A stretch of DNA of 64,000 nt from Chondrilla cf. caribensis (lineage: Eukaryota; Porifera; Demospongiae; Chondrillida; Chondrillidae), in assembly GCA_964020155.1 (NCBI GenBank), contig OZ026557.1:4658466-4722465 (forward strand), read 5' to 3'. The position numbers and the translations under genes were made by a program. Shown piece after piece: positions 42,427 to 55,100 of the stretch; position 1 is the stretch's first letter, and the number at the start of each line of letters is the position of its first letter. The notes below the pieces were generated by a model. The model did not search any database, was not told the origin of the DNA, and saw only the letters and a list, made by a program, of their open reading frames with translations.

Positions 42427-43258
42427 ACACAGACACACACAGACAGACACACAGACAGACACAGACACACACACTGGTAACAAACCTTTCGTCAGCAAAC
42501 CTAGTAAGATGCAATGCCAATTCCATCGAACACAACTGGAGAGGAGCTGTTCCTACTATCCCATCATCACGTGTTTGATAGAGATTGGCTCCTTCCCGAA
42601 CCAGCAGACATGCTACAGCTGCTAAGCCCAACATAGCACTGGGGAGATCTGACAATGTTGAACTGATCTGGAATGATTGGAGAATAAGGACCATGTTCTC
42701 CTCATCACAGATAATTGTGAGTAGAGTAGACAAGGGTAGTTAGTTGACATGCTGAGCCTCAATAGATTGATGTCTATTTATCTGGACAATTACGCACGTC
42801 ACTTGTTGGCAAGTAATTGCAACATTGCACCTGAAGAAGCCCAAGAGGGCGAAACGTTGCAAATATTTGCCAACAAGTGACGTGCGTAATTGTCCAAATA
42901 AATAGACATCAATCTATTAAGGTCTATATTGTATCTACCATACCCACCACTACAGAGATGCAAACCTTTGTAAGTTCAGGAGCATTGTCAATGCTCTTCA
43001 TACTTGAAAGACTGTGACTGCTATGAGCCACTGCCACGTGAAGGGCAGTCGATCCAATTTGCTCAGTGACATCAAGTTCTATCCCATGCCCAATGAGAAG
43101 CTCAGCTATAGAGAAATGTTTGTTTCCAATGGCCAAATGGAGAGCTGTCCGACCTTCACCAGTGATGGCATCGATGTCACACATTTCCTGTACAAATAAT
43201 TATGTGAGATTTGAGCAAATAGGTATACAGTTATTACATAAGTGCACAGACATACAGT

Positions 43259-43297
<39 letters not shown>

Positions 43298-43314
43298 CGC
43301 ACACACACACACAC

Positions 43315-43359
<45 letters not shown>

Positions 43360-43386
43360 GACACACAGACATACACACACACACAC

Positions 43387-43425
<39 letters not shown>

Positions 43426-44453
43426 GACACACAGACATACACACACACACACATGCACATGCACACGCACACACACGCCCCTCAGTATGCATGGACCATG
43501 CAACTTACATATTCGAGTAGATACTTTGCAATGGAAAAGTGGCCATTGAGACTTGCCAAATGCAGTGGACCATATCCATCAATTTTACGAACATTGAGTA
43601 ATTCTGGGTACTTGTTCAAAATTAACTGACAAATTCTACATAGCGGAAACAGTCCAGAGAAAATACAATAAAATAATGTATGAATGAGCCACGATACTAT
43701 TGTGACAATCAAGAAGAATGAAGGTTCCTGGAGGTATTTGTCACATCTTTGATCAGTACAATTATAGCTGATAATATGAATAAATTTGCATTGATAAAAG
43801 CAGTTACATCAATTTTCTTTTTTATTCCCTAAATGCTTTGATGATTTATTGCATACATGTCACTCAATAATTCATATAATGATGTCAGATGATTGGCATG
43901 TGACAATCACATGCACTGGAGCCACATGCAACTGTCCACAATATGTATACATGCGTACTCACATGTGGGTGGTAATAATAGTATGTACAAAGACATGTAT
44001 GCACAGTACCTCAAAATCCCCTTCTTGGTGCAAATATGCAGACAATTGAAAGATGTCCCATCAGCGATCCTGGGGTCTGCTCCAGCATCCAGCAACATCT
44101 CTGAAACTTCAACATTTTGTCTGTTGCAAGTTTCATGCAGGGGTGTGGCTCCGTCAAGTCCCTACATACAGGACATATACATATACAGTATATACAATAT
44201 TATATATATGATGTACAAGTATATGAAGTATTTGAAAGAAATTTGTGAAAAGGATGAAGGGATGGCACATTTCTGAACAGTAAATGAACAATTTGGGTCA
44301 ACCGGAGGCAACACACTGTCCCACGGGTACACCATTGCAATGACCGTAACTTCATAGCATAACTACGTATCAGCAGTACAGCTTGACGTATAATGTGATA
44401 TTCAGAATATAAAAATCTATAATTATTGTAAACAGGTGATAATTAGAATATAC

Positions 44454-44489
<36 letters not shown>

Positions 44490-45222
44490 GGTACGGTTCA
44501 AAAAAAACTAAACGTTACCGGATAAAAGTTACCTGTTAATCCGATAACGGTTAGCGCTTTTCGGTTAAAAGTTAACTGATTTCTGGTAACCGCTAACCGA
44601 TAACCGTTAACGGATAACCGTCAATGGTACGTTATAAATTCTTAATCGTTGAAGAAGAAGGACTTAAAGTATCGAAGGCGAGTGTTTGAGTAACGATTCA
44701 AAATTACAAAAGACATGGGAACATCTATCCGTCTTCCTGGATCTTGTCGACCGACTCTTCGACGGATCGTTCGTGAGTTATGCAATTCACAGCTGTTATT
44801 TAGTAATATACGCTTACGTATCAATGATTACGCAATGAAAAACTACCGGTAACGGTTAACAGATAACGGTTAACCGTTAACTGTTAACTGAAAAAAGGTA
44901 AAGGAGATTACCGTTTGTTTTTTTTTGAACCGTACTGTATATATATATATATATTATACTAATTATAATATATACGAGTTACATGAAGGGTTTTATCACA
45001 AGGTTTATTATGCGTAAGGCTAATGGCTCACATGTATAATACAATGTTGTGAATGCAGCATAGACTACTTGGAAGTTGGCCACACTAAGTAATATCATAG
45101 TTAACAACAACATGTCTAACAACTTCCATGTATTCAAGTAATATCATGTATGCACCCACTAGCAACATGTACTGTATGCATACACATACACATACTTAGG
45201 CACACACACACATACACACACA

Positions 45223-45263
<41 letters not shown>

Positions 45264-47645
45264 GAATATTAACATTGGCTTTGTACTGTAGAAGCAAGCG
45301 GATAACATCAACTTTACCATTACTAGCAGCAATTTGAAGAGGTGTTTCTCCACGTAACCTCTCATCAACCTAGCAATTACACACAATGTGAATTGTGAAT
45401 AGATCATTGTACCATACTGTCCAGCCATAGAGAGCAAGTGGTGAACATTGTGTATTCTTTGAAATTGGTAAGCTACTGAGACTACTGCATGTACTGTGTA
45501 TACAGTGTGAACTGTGTGTACGGTGTGAACCGTGTGTTTTGTGTGAACTGTGTGTACTGTGTGTACAGTGTGAACCGTGTGTTTTGTGTGAACTGTGTGT
45601 ACTGTGTATATTGTATGTACTGTATGTACTGTGTGTACTGTATATACTGTATGTACTGTATGTACTGTATGTATTGTATGTACTGTGTGTACTGTATGTA
45701 CTGTGTGTACTGTGTACATTATCTGTCTATGATCTGTTCTTACAAGTATCAGTTGAAATAGACTATAATCTTTGTACACTCACAGCTGAGGGGTTTCTAG
45801 AGAGTACATCTTTCAAGGTGTCCACGTCTCCATTGAAAGCTGCTACCAAAGCTGCCCTTGGGTCACCAATTGCTGAAAGAAGCTTCAATTCCTCACTGGA
45901 CACCTCACCAAGACCCAAGCCTCTACTATCTCCATTACCTACATCTGGATGTACCCGCAGTAGTCAACACTCAACACAGAACATGCTTCAAGCCATCATT
46001 CCAACAATGAAAGTACAACTAAATCAAAAAAACATGTTCCACACAATCATCCCAAACAATGATGTGATACCTGGTACATCAGGAGGGGTTTCCCCTGGAG
46101 CTGAGATGAGTGCTTTAGGATTTAGTGTCCATCGATATCCGTTCACATGAACTCTACAGTCTCCACTGTCAAAAACCTCCTTTACACGACCAAGTTGGCC
46201 CAAGGACTGGATGAGTATAGGAACACAAAAGGCATGAAGAAACATGGATGAAACATGCGAGGAGAAACAGCTGGCCATAGAAAGACCGATGGATAGACTA
46301 ACAATGAGACAAAACAGACATGCAGACAAGCAGACCAATTGAGATAAAAATATAGACAGACAGACAGACATCACACACCAGAGCTATGTCATCATTCCAT
46401 TCCCCATGTCCATCTTGGAGCTGGTGTACAAGTGCGATATCATCAATTACTCTAACTACATCTCCAGGCTGATATAGATGAAACTACATTCAATAAACAA
46501 CAAAAAGATAAGAACACTAGATTATGTCAAATAAACAACAATTAACAACTACAAGAACAACACATATTCGATTATAAAAGTACTCATACAATAAAGGTTG
46601 CTGATAGCATACCCCCAGTTCCTGGTGAATAGAATCTTCCTCTGTTACTGAGACAGACCCCAAAGTACAAGTTGTTTTATGTAATGGAGAGGTAGTCATG
46701 GCAACAGCAGTGGTAGTCATTGAAGCATTGATAGTTGAAGTCGTGGAGCTTGTGCTGGGGGAACTTGTGCTAGTGGAGCTTGTGATATAGGAACTTGTGC
46801 TGGTGGAGCTTGTGCTAGTGGAGCTTGTGCTGGTGGAGCTTGTGCTGGTGGAGCTTGTGCTGGTGGAACTTGTGCTGGTGGAACTTGTGCTAGTGGAGCT
46901 TGTGCTGGTGGAGCTTGTGCTGGTGGGACTTGTGCTGGTGGGACTTGTGCTAGTGAAGCTTGTGCTAGTGGAGCTTGTGCTAGTGGAGCTTGTGCTAGTG
47001 GAGCCTGTGCTAGTGGGGCCTGTTATAGTGGAGGTTGTGATAGTGGAGGTTGTTAATGGTTGCACTCTGGAATCAACAGTAGATGTTACAGAGCTGGCTG
47101 TGGTGGGGTTTGAAGACAGGGCTCCAGTTTGTCCTGCCTTATTGACAGTTGCTTTCTGATGTAACCTACGCCCATCAGCAGCCTGGCAAGAGAGATGAAG
47201 CATGGATCTAGTTACACTCAAAGAATTGGAAGGATGTATCTCTACTTACCCGAACAAGGGAGGCGGGGTTTATTGTCCACACCCTATTATCACATTCAAC
47301 TCTAACGTCACCACAGTCCAACACAGAGTGGACAACACCTGTTTTCTCAAGGAGCTGCACAAACAAGAAACAACTGTAAATAAACAATTACCATAAAACG
47401 ATGCGATGAATTTTGTTATTAATTATAGCCACAACTTACTTGGTTCATTAGGTGATTCCACCCACCATGGTCTTCTTGTGACCTTTTGAAGGACTCAAAA
47501 TCAATAGACACTTTTACTCTATCTCCAGATACAATCATAACATCTTCCTCTACTTCAGGTGGGAGACTAGGGGGAGCACCTGGGGGAGGGGATGAGGGAG
47601 TATTTGCACTGTGTGTGTACATGTGTGTGTTGTGTGTGTATGTAC

Positions 47646-47705
<60 letters not shown>

Positions 47706-48820
47706 GAAGCTAATACTGTACTACCACACCTGCTACAGGAAGATGACCAGGATAGTACTGTCCACCATCTCCTGGTGTATCACACTTCAGATCAACCTTT
47801 CCTTTGTGGCCCAGTCTGTAGATGTTGTTGGTATATGATGACTCCCACTGAATCTCACCAACACTTCTCTGTACATAGACATCATCAGCAGTAAGCACAC
47901 ACCTATTAGAGTGTGTGAAAGAGAGACTTACATAGCTCTCTGTACGCCATCCTTTCAACACTTTGAGGATACCTGTATTACCAATACCTCCTACAAACAG
48001 ACAAATAGGTACATTATAAATAACAACACTAAAACTAAGCATGCCAATGTACAGCACCCATCACAGCTCCATACCGTCCTGATTGCCCCAGCTCCAATCT
48101 TTACCTCTGGACACAACAGCACCTTTGAAGAATCCTTTAGCTTGGACTATCCTAGATCCAGATCTAGCTGGAACTGGAATGCTAGGACACAAATGGGAAT
48201 GGGAATAAGGTTACATACTAAGATTATAATACACATATTATGTTCCACCACTTGTTGTCACATGTGAGGCACATGACCTCACCTTTCACTGTCAGGAGAG
48301 TCATATCTGAGGAAGCGGTGCTCCAGAGGGTGTTTGTCACTCATGTAGCACTCAGTACAGAGGTCATAGTCATAGCAAGTGGCACACGTCCACCTCATCC
48401 CGTACAATGGAGTTGCCATACAGCCATCACAGGTCACCGTTTGGTGGAAGATTCCTGAGAAATGTAGAAAAATTAATGTGAATGACACCTGGGAAATGAG
48501 TGGAAACGGTATTGGTGCTGCTAACCACGTACGGCGGGGTTTCCATGACACCAACAACCAACAACAACGTCAGATTCACCTGTTTGTGCGTTGTCAAACA
48601 CTAGAAGGTCGTACTTCTCGTCGAAACCGCATCTGTAGTTAGACAACACACCGATGTCCCAACACACCTTGACCGTTGTACCGCTGGGAAAGGTTCCTTC
48701 CTCTTCAGGGACGGATTCCTTCACTTCTACCAACGTTCCAACACTCCCTTCTCCCCCATCCTGGTCCTCCCAGGACCAATCAGGTCCTCTAACGATACGG
48801 ACACCAACTTCAACAGCCAT
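41029..48820 (-). CDS. MIB2: Mind bomb 2-like E3 ubiquitin ligase, paralogue B (20 exons, complete)
   Basis: Same predicted role as A. Exons in coding order: 48580-48820, 48283-48454, 48075-48181, 47932-47990, 47730-47868, 47440-47579, 47250-47354, 46613-47182, 46379-46483, 46071-46206, 45784-45944, 45262-45369, 44010-44161, 43509-43635, 42966-43187, 42486-42667, 41853-42309, 41681-41783, 41464-41541, 41029-41252. Phases agree, giving 1195 residues. MIB/HERC2 begins [15 protein letters not shown]; the ZZ finger has CDGCMATPLYGMRW. The linker exon (190 codons) is dominated by STSSTS units. Mib repeats, ankyrins and three RINGs follow: CLLCDKP, then CGMCQECRC, then CEICCTNKK to CPICRQEI. The pre-RING exon is one piece (457 nt) and contains about seven PIPKTTPTDT-type decapeptides. 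Upstream MAQFL is followed by a stop, which supports the start used. Confidence 0.91.
41253..41330. repeat. (TG)n microsatellite before the last MIB-B exon
   Basis: On the coding strand (CA)n runs directly into the acceptor ACAG of the final RING exon. Confidence 0.95.
42341..42476. repeat. (CA)n microsatellite, MIB-B intron 16
   Basis: (CA)n with CAGACA variants, between exons 16 and 17. Confidence 0.95.
42761..42918. mobile_element. 158-bp fold-back element with 52-bp near-perfect arms, MIB-B intron 15
   Basis: The arm AATAGATTGATGTCTATTTA, TCTGGACAATTACGCACGTC, ACTTGTTGGCAA is inverted at 42867-42918 with one mismatch. The loop holds CCTGAAGAAGCCCAAGAGGG and CGAAACG. It occupies the intron where A, C and D carry the 26-bp minisatellite. 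Confidence 0.93.
43258..43474. repeat. (CA)n microsatellite, MIB-B intron 14
   Basis: Interrupted (CA)n; a block ACAAACACAGACACACAGAC appears twice, near 43351 and 43417. Confidence 0.95.
44454..44487. repeat. (TA)n tract flanking a MITE
   Basis: About 16 TA units directly left of the TACGGTACGGT element; a shorter (TA)n lies on its right side from 44940. Confidence 0.9.
44487..44940. mobile_element. MITE family TACGGTACGGT, copy 2 (MIB-B intron 12)
   Basis: Ends TACGGTACGGTTCAAAAAAA and TTTTTTTGAACCGTACTGTA, inserted in (TA)n. The interior is full of CCGTTA and GGTTAAC motifs, as in copy 1. No transposase. Confidence 0.85.
45199..45261. repeat. (CA)n microsatellite at the MIB-B exon 12 donor
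   Basis: Coding-strand (TG)n begins right after AATATTCAG. Confidence 0.95.
45488..45718. repeat. 9-bp tandem repeat (TACTGTRTG)n, MIB-B intron 11
   Basis: Same family and intron as in MIB-A, fewer units, with TGTGAACTG variants. Confidence 0.9.
46735..47045 (-). repeat. 18-bp coding minisatellite in the MIB-B linker exon
   Basis: CTAGTGGAGCTTGTG and CTGGTGGAGCTTGTG units code Ser-Thr-Ser repeats in the minus-strand exon 46613-47182. The plus-strand Leu/Val/Glu frame is its shadow. Confidence 0.92.
47645..47703. repeat. (TG)n microsatellite, MIB-B intron 5
   Basis: Pure (TG)n of about 58 bp. Confidence 0.95.
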
Positions 48821-49357
48821 GAGAGGCGGCGACCAAGGGGAGTTTCCCTCGGGAAATCCCTCACGTGATCGAGTGCAAACACTTGGAGTTTTCGGAGATG
48901 AGGCCATGAAGTTTTTAAAGGAACTGGGCCATCTTATTAAGTCCAGGTCTGCAGGTACAGACTGCTAATTCTTACATTGTAGTGTCTAGATGTATGCTTA
49001 TTTGACTGTTTAAAATAAAATATATGCCTACAAATCTGTGTAGTATGTATAATCTGCTTTAATTGCCTATTATCACAGATACTTAACTATCAGTTGATCT
49101 ATTAGTGTAATATTTTATCATTAAATTATCATTATTTTTGTTGATACCATATGCATTGATCATGATCATTAGCTATACCAATTGAATTCTGTGTGTTACA
49201 TGAATTGGCTATCGCTACTAATGCACACTTATAATTAATATTGTACTGTATTATCAATTATATGTCAATTATGATGATACGCCAGGTTCTGAAGCTATAA
49301 ACATACACAACAACAACACCTACAACAACAACAACAACATCTAATATCAATTAGCAG

Positions 49358-49485
49358 TCAGTGCGGCTTTATTCTGTGTTTGATTTCCTGCCTACACACA
49401 GGACAGTTGTCCACTTTAAGGGAGCAGTCGTAGCACAGCTGATGACCACACATGAAGGCTGTGTTCTTCTTGTTGGTGCAGCAGA
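49358..49485 (-). pseudogene. Orphan 3' fragment of a MIB final RING exon
   Basis: It codes [20 protein letters not shown] followed by [21 protein letters not shown] and a stop, collinear with the final exon of the MIB-like genes. Similarity stops inside the first Cys pair of the RING, where unrelated AT-rich sequence takes over. It has the B/D-type 3' flank (AATATCAATTAGCAGTCAGTG), while the intact end of MIB-C lies 340 bp further on. No other MIB exon is attached, so it is read as a duplication remnant; use as an alternative last exon of MIB-C is possible but has no acceptor in a matching place. Confidence 0.82.
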
Positions 49486-49825
49486 GTGTGGACTCATAGC
49501 TGAGATTAATTTGCATATTCTGCAAGACTATTATTAATAATTTTCTGTATTCAATTAGTGCAATGAAACAGTGCAAATAACAATATTATTGAGCTGCCTT
49601 TGCTCAGCAAGTACCCTGTTTATTATCTACTCATGTTGATCTACACACTTCACTCAGTCCCTAGTTCATGTACACTATGTCAACCAGTACTGATAGTAAG
49701 TACCTCTGATAAGAAGCACAGATTTGGTGTCCTCTTTGACGTACTAAGTTGGGCTGTACAAAATTTCCATTCAAAAAGGTTAGAAATGCACAATTTCTGT
49801 CATGGAAAACAGAAATGTTTTACAG
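49486..49825. other. Junction sequence between the orphan RING fragment and MIB-C
   Basis: 49486-49619 is unique AT-rich sequence; 49620-49825 matches the MIB-A 3' flank (31465-31653). Confidence 0.7.
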
Positions 49826-51077
49826 TCAGTGTAGCTTTATTCTGTGTTTGATTTCCTGCCTACAGATGGGACAGTTGTCCACTTTAAGGGAGCAGTCGTA
49901 GCACAGCTGATGACCACACATGAAGGCTGTGTTCTTCTTGTTGGTGCAGCAGATTTCACAAAGGTGGTCTTCATCAGAGATGGGTTCTCTGCTGTCAGTA
50001 GTTGTGATGGGAGTTGGGTCACTTCGAGGCTTTGTAGACTGTTCTGAAGCTGTGTGTGTGTGTGTGTGTGTGTGTGCAGGTATTAATAGAATCAAATGAC
50101 CACTGACACTTACAAACATCAGTTTGTAACCAACAAACAGACACACATAACTCTTGTTCCACCATTCAATCATTCTACACAGTCAAGCAATAATCTCTGA
50201 CTTAACTCACACAGAGAAATCTTAAGTCCAAGTTTCTCTGTCACTTTTGTCTTGCACTCAAAACAGCGCTTCATCAGAGATGCACATCCTGTCAGTGATA
50301 AAGTTGTGAAGTAAATACGAATATATGTGCACCTGCACGTACACACACATGTACACACTTGCACAGATACACACATGTACACATCCACACATGTACAGGA
50401 CAACACCAGCAGCAAACCTTCACACATCATGTGACCACAGGGTTTAAGGGTCACAGTACATCTACGTTCTTGACACATTCCACACAGAGGGTCAAGGTCA
50501 TCGACACAGTGGATGGGACCCTGGAGTAACCATGACAACAGGACGGTCACACCCACACAATGTACATACAGTGACAGCTGCTGACATACCCTACACTGAG
50601 GACATCTCTTAGCTGTGTTGGCATGGGAACGACATAGCACAGCATGTCCACATGGTTTGATACACACATCGATGGGTTTATCACAGAGGAGACAGGCCTC
50701 ATCCTCATTTGGTTGGACTGAAGACATGGCCTGTGGAATGGGCGTGTCAGTGGGTGTGGTCTTAGTAATGGGTGTGTCAATGGGTGTGGTTTTAGGAATG
50801 GGTGTGTCAGTGGGTGTAGTCTCGGGAATAGGTGTGTCTGTGTGTGTGGTTTTAGGAATGGGTGCGTCAGTGGGTGTGGTTTTAGGCATGGGCCTGTCAT
50901 TGACTGTTGTCTTGACTGGTTCATGGTCTTCTTGTGGTTTAGGAGGTTCCTCCACTGTCTTCTGAGGTGTGTGTCTGTCCTCTTCTTCAACCAGGTCAGC
51001 AGATGTGGGTTTGGGAGACTTCCTCAAGGAACCATGAAAGGTGGATCTTATGAAGGAAACTACCACTATTATAGCAA

Positions 51078-51160
<83 letters not shown>

Positions 51161-52045
51161 CACAGACACATAAACTGGTGACAAACCTTTCTTCAGCAAA
51201 CCTAGTAAGATGCAATGTCAATTCCATCGAACACAACTGAAGAGGAGATGTTCTTACTATCCCATCATCACGTGCTTGATAGAGATCGGCTCCTTCTCGA
51301 ACCAGCAGACATGCTACAGCTGCTAAGCCCACCATAGTACTGGGGAGATCTGACAATGTTGAACAGATCTGGAAGGATTGGAAGAAAATACCTACTAGTA
51401 GAGGTCCTACTGTACATACACTAGTAGAGGTCCTACTGTACACACACCAGTAGAGGTCCTACTGCACACACTAGTAGAGGTCCTACCGTACACACAATAG
51501 TAGAGGTGCTACTGTACACACACTAGTAGAGGTCCTACTGTATACACACTAGTAGAGGTCCTACTACACACACTAGTAGAGGTCCTACTGTACACACACT
51601 AGTAGAGGTTCTACTGTACACACACTAGTAGAGGTCCTACTGTATACAACTAGTCATAGCGTATACACTCATCACAAATATTTGTGAGTTCAGTGGACAA
51701 GGCCTATACTGTATCTACTATACCCACCACTACAGAGATGCAAACCTTTGTAAGTTCAGGAGCATCGTCGATGCTCTTCATACTTGAAAGACTGTGACTG
51801 CTACGAGCCACTGCCATGTGAAGGGCAGTCAATCCACTTTGATCAGTGACATCAAGCTCTATCCCATGCCCAATGAGAAGCTCTGCTATATGGAAATGTT
51901 TGTTTTGAATGGCCAAATGGAGAGCTGTCTGACCTCCACCAGTGATGGCATCGATGTCACACCTTTCCTGTACAAATAATTATGTGAGATTCGAACAAAT
52001 AGGTATACAGTTATACATAAGTGCACTCACATCCAGACATACAGT

Positions 52046-52117
<72 letters not shown>

Positions 52118-55100
52118 CACGCACACACACACACACACACACAAACACAGACACACAGACATACACACACACACACATGCACATGCACACACACACACAT
52201 GCTCCTCAGTATGCATGGACCATGCAACTTACATATTCGAGTAGATACTTTGCAATGGAAAAGTAGCCATTGAAACTTGCCAAGTGCAGTGGACCAAATC
52301 CATCATCTTTGCGAACATTGAGTAATTCTGGGTACTTGTTCAAAATTAACTGACAAATTCTACAGAGTGAAAACAGTTCAGAGAAAATATGATAAAATAA
52401 TGTATGAATGAGACAATGTCATGATACTATTGTGACAATCAAGAAGAATGAAACAAAGGTTCCTGGAGGTATGCATCACATCTTTGACCAGTGCAATTTT
52501 AGCTGATAATATAAATTAATTAGCATTAAAAAAGCAGATACATTGATTTTCTTACTTCATTTCCTAAATACTTTGATGTTTCATTATGTATGTTCATGTG
52601 ACTCAATAATCTAGATAATGATGACTAGCATGTGACAATCACATGCACCGGAGCCACATGCAACTGTCCACAATATGCATGTGTGTGTACTCACATGTGG
52701 GTAGCAATAATAGCATGCACAAAGACATGTGCGTAGAGTACCTGAAACTCCCATTCCTGGTGCAAATATGCAGGCAATTGAAAGATGTCCCATCAGCGAT
52801 CCTGGGGTCTGCTCCAGCATCCAGCAACATCTCTGCAACTTTAACATTTTTTCTGTAGCAAACGTGATGCAGGGGTGTGGCTCCTTCAAGCCCCTGCATA
52901 CAGAACACAAATATTATACGTACATCACAGTATACACAATAAGTAATATAATAATATAATAATTTGTGTCATGGTAGACAGGTAGATACATACACATAGG
53001 CACACACACACACACACTAGCACACACACACATACAGACACACACATACAAAAACTTAAGCACACACACACACACCTGAATATTAACATTGGCTTTGTAC
53101 TGTAGAAGCAGGTGGATAACATCAACTTTACCATTACTAGCAGCAATTTGAAGAGGTGTTTGTCCACATGACCTATCATCAACCTAGCAATCACACACAT
53201 TGTGAATTATGAATAGAGCATTGTACCATAATGTCCAGCCATACAGATAAGTAGTGAACATTGTGTATTCTTTGAAATTGGTTAGCTACTGAGACTACTG
53301 CATGTACTGTGTGTTCTGTATGTACTGTATGTACTGTGTATACTGTCTGTACTGTGTACTGTATGTACTGTGTGAACTGTGTGTACTGCGTGTACTGTGT
53401 GTACTGTGTGAACTGTATGTACTGTGTATACTGTATGTAATGTGTGTACTGTATGTACTGTGTATACTGTATGTAATGTGTGTACTGTGTGTACTGTGTG
53501 TACTGTATGCACTGTGTACATAATCTGTCTATGATCTTTTGTTACAAGTATCAGTTGAAATAGACTATAATCTTTGTACACTCACAGCCGAGGGATTTCT
53601 AGAGAGTACATCTTTCAAGGTGTCCACGTCTCCATTGAAAGCTGCTACCAAAGCTGCCCTTGGGTCACCAATTGCTGAAAGAAGCTTCAATTCCTCACTG
53701 GACACCTCACCGAGACCCAAGCGTCTACTATCTCCATTACCTACATCTGGATGTACCAGCAGTAGTTAACACTCAACACAGAACATGCAACTAAACCAAA
53801 AACATGTTCCACACAATCATCCCAAACAATGATGTCATACCTGGTACATCAGGAGGGGTTTCCCCTGGAGCTGGGATGAGTGCTTTAGGATTTAGTGTCC
53901 ATCGATATCCGTTCACATGAACTTTACAGTCTCCACTGTCAAAAACCTCATTTACACGACCAAGTTGACCCAAGGACTGGATGAGTATAGGAACACAAAA
54001 GGCATGAAGAAACATGGATGAAACATGCGGGGAGAAGCAGGTAGCCATAGACAGGTATACAGACAGATGGACAGACTGACAGTGAGACAAAACAGACATG
54101 CAGACAGGCAGACCAATTGAGGTAAAAATACAGACAGACAGACAGACAGACAGACATCACACACCAAAGCTATGTCATCATTCCATCCTCCATGATCATC
54201 TTGGAGCTGGTGTACAAGTGCGATATCATCAATTACTCTAACTACATCTCCAGGCTGATATAGATGGAACTACATTCAATAAACAACAAAAATATAAGAA
54301 TACTAAATTATGTCAAATAAACAACAACAACTACAAGAACAACACATAGTCGATTATAATAGCACCCATACAATAAAGGTTGCTGATAGCATACCCCCAG
54401 TTCCTGGTGAATAGAATCTTCCTCTGTTACTGAGACAGACCCCACAGTACCAGTTGTTTCATGTAATGGAGAGGTAGTCATGGCAACAGCAGTGGTGGTC
54501 ATCGGAGCATTGATAGTTGAAGTAGTGGAGCTTGTGCTGGTGGAACTTGTGCTGGTGGAACTTGTGCTGGTGGAGCTTGTGCTGGTGGAACTTGTGCTGG
54601 TGGAACTTGGGCTAGTGGAGCTTGTGCTAGTGGAGCTTGTGCTAGTGGGACTTGTGCTGGTGGGACTTGTGCTGGTGGAGCATGTGCTAGTGGAGCCTGT
54701 TATAGTGGAGGTTGTGATAGTGGAGGTTGTGAATGGTTGCACTCTGGAATCAACAATAGGAGGTGGTACATAACTGGCTGTGGTGGGGTTTGAAGACTGG
54801 GCTCCAGTTTGTCCTGCCTCATTGACAGTTGTTTTCTGACGTAACCTACGCCCATCAGCAGCCTGGCAAGAGAGAAGAAGCATGGGTCTAATTTAACATT
54901 CAAAGAATTTGAAGGATGTACCTCTGCTTACCCGAACAAGGGAGGCGGGGTTTATTGTCCACACCCTATTATCACATTCAACTCTAATGTCACCACAGTC
55001 CAACACAGAGTAGACAACACCTGTTTTCTCAAGGAGCTGCACAAACAAAAAACAACTGTAAATAAACAATTACCATAAAATCATGTGAAGAAATTTGTTA

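Noticed and set aside
46797..47159. Plus-strand frame of Leu-Val-Glu repeats opposite MIB-B (and 54480-54773 opposite MIB-C)
   Set aside because: It is the antisense shadow of the minus-strand Ser/Thr linker exon, whose frame joins in phase to conserved exons on both sides.
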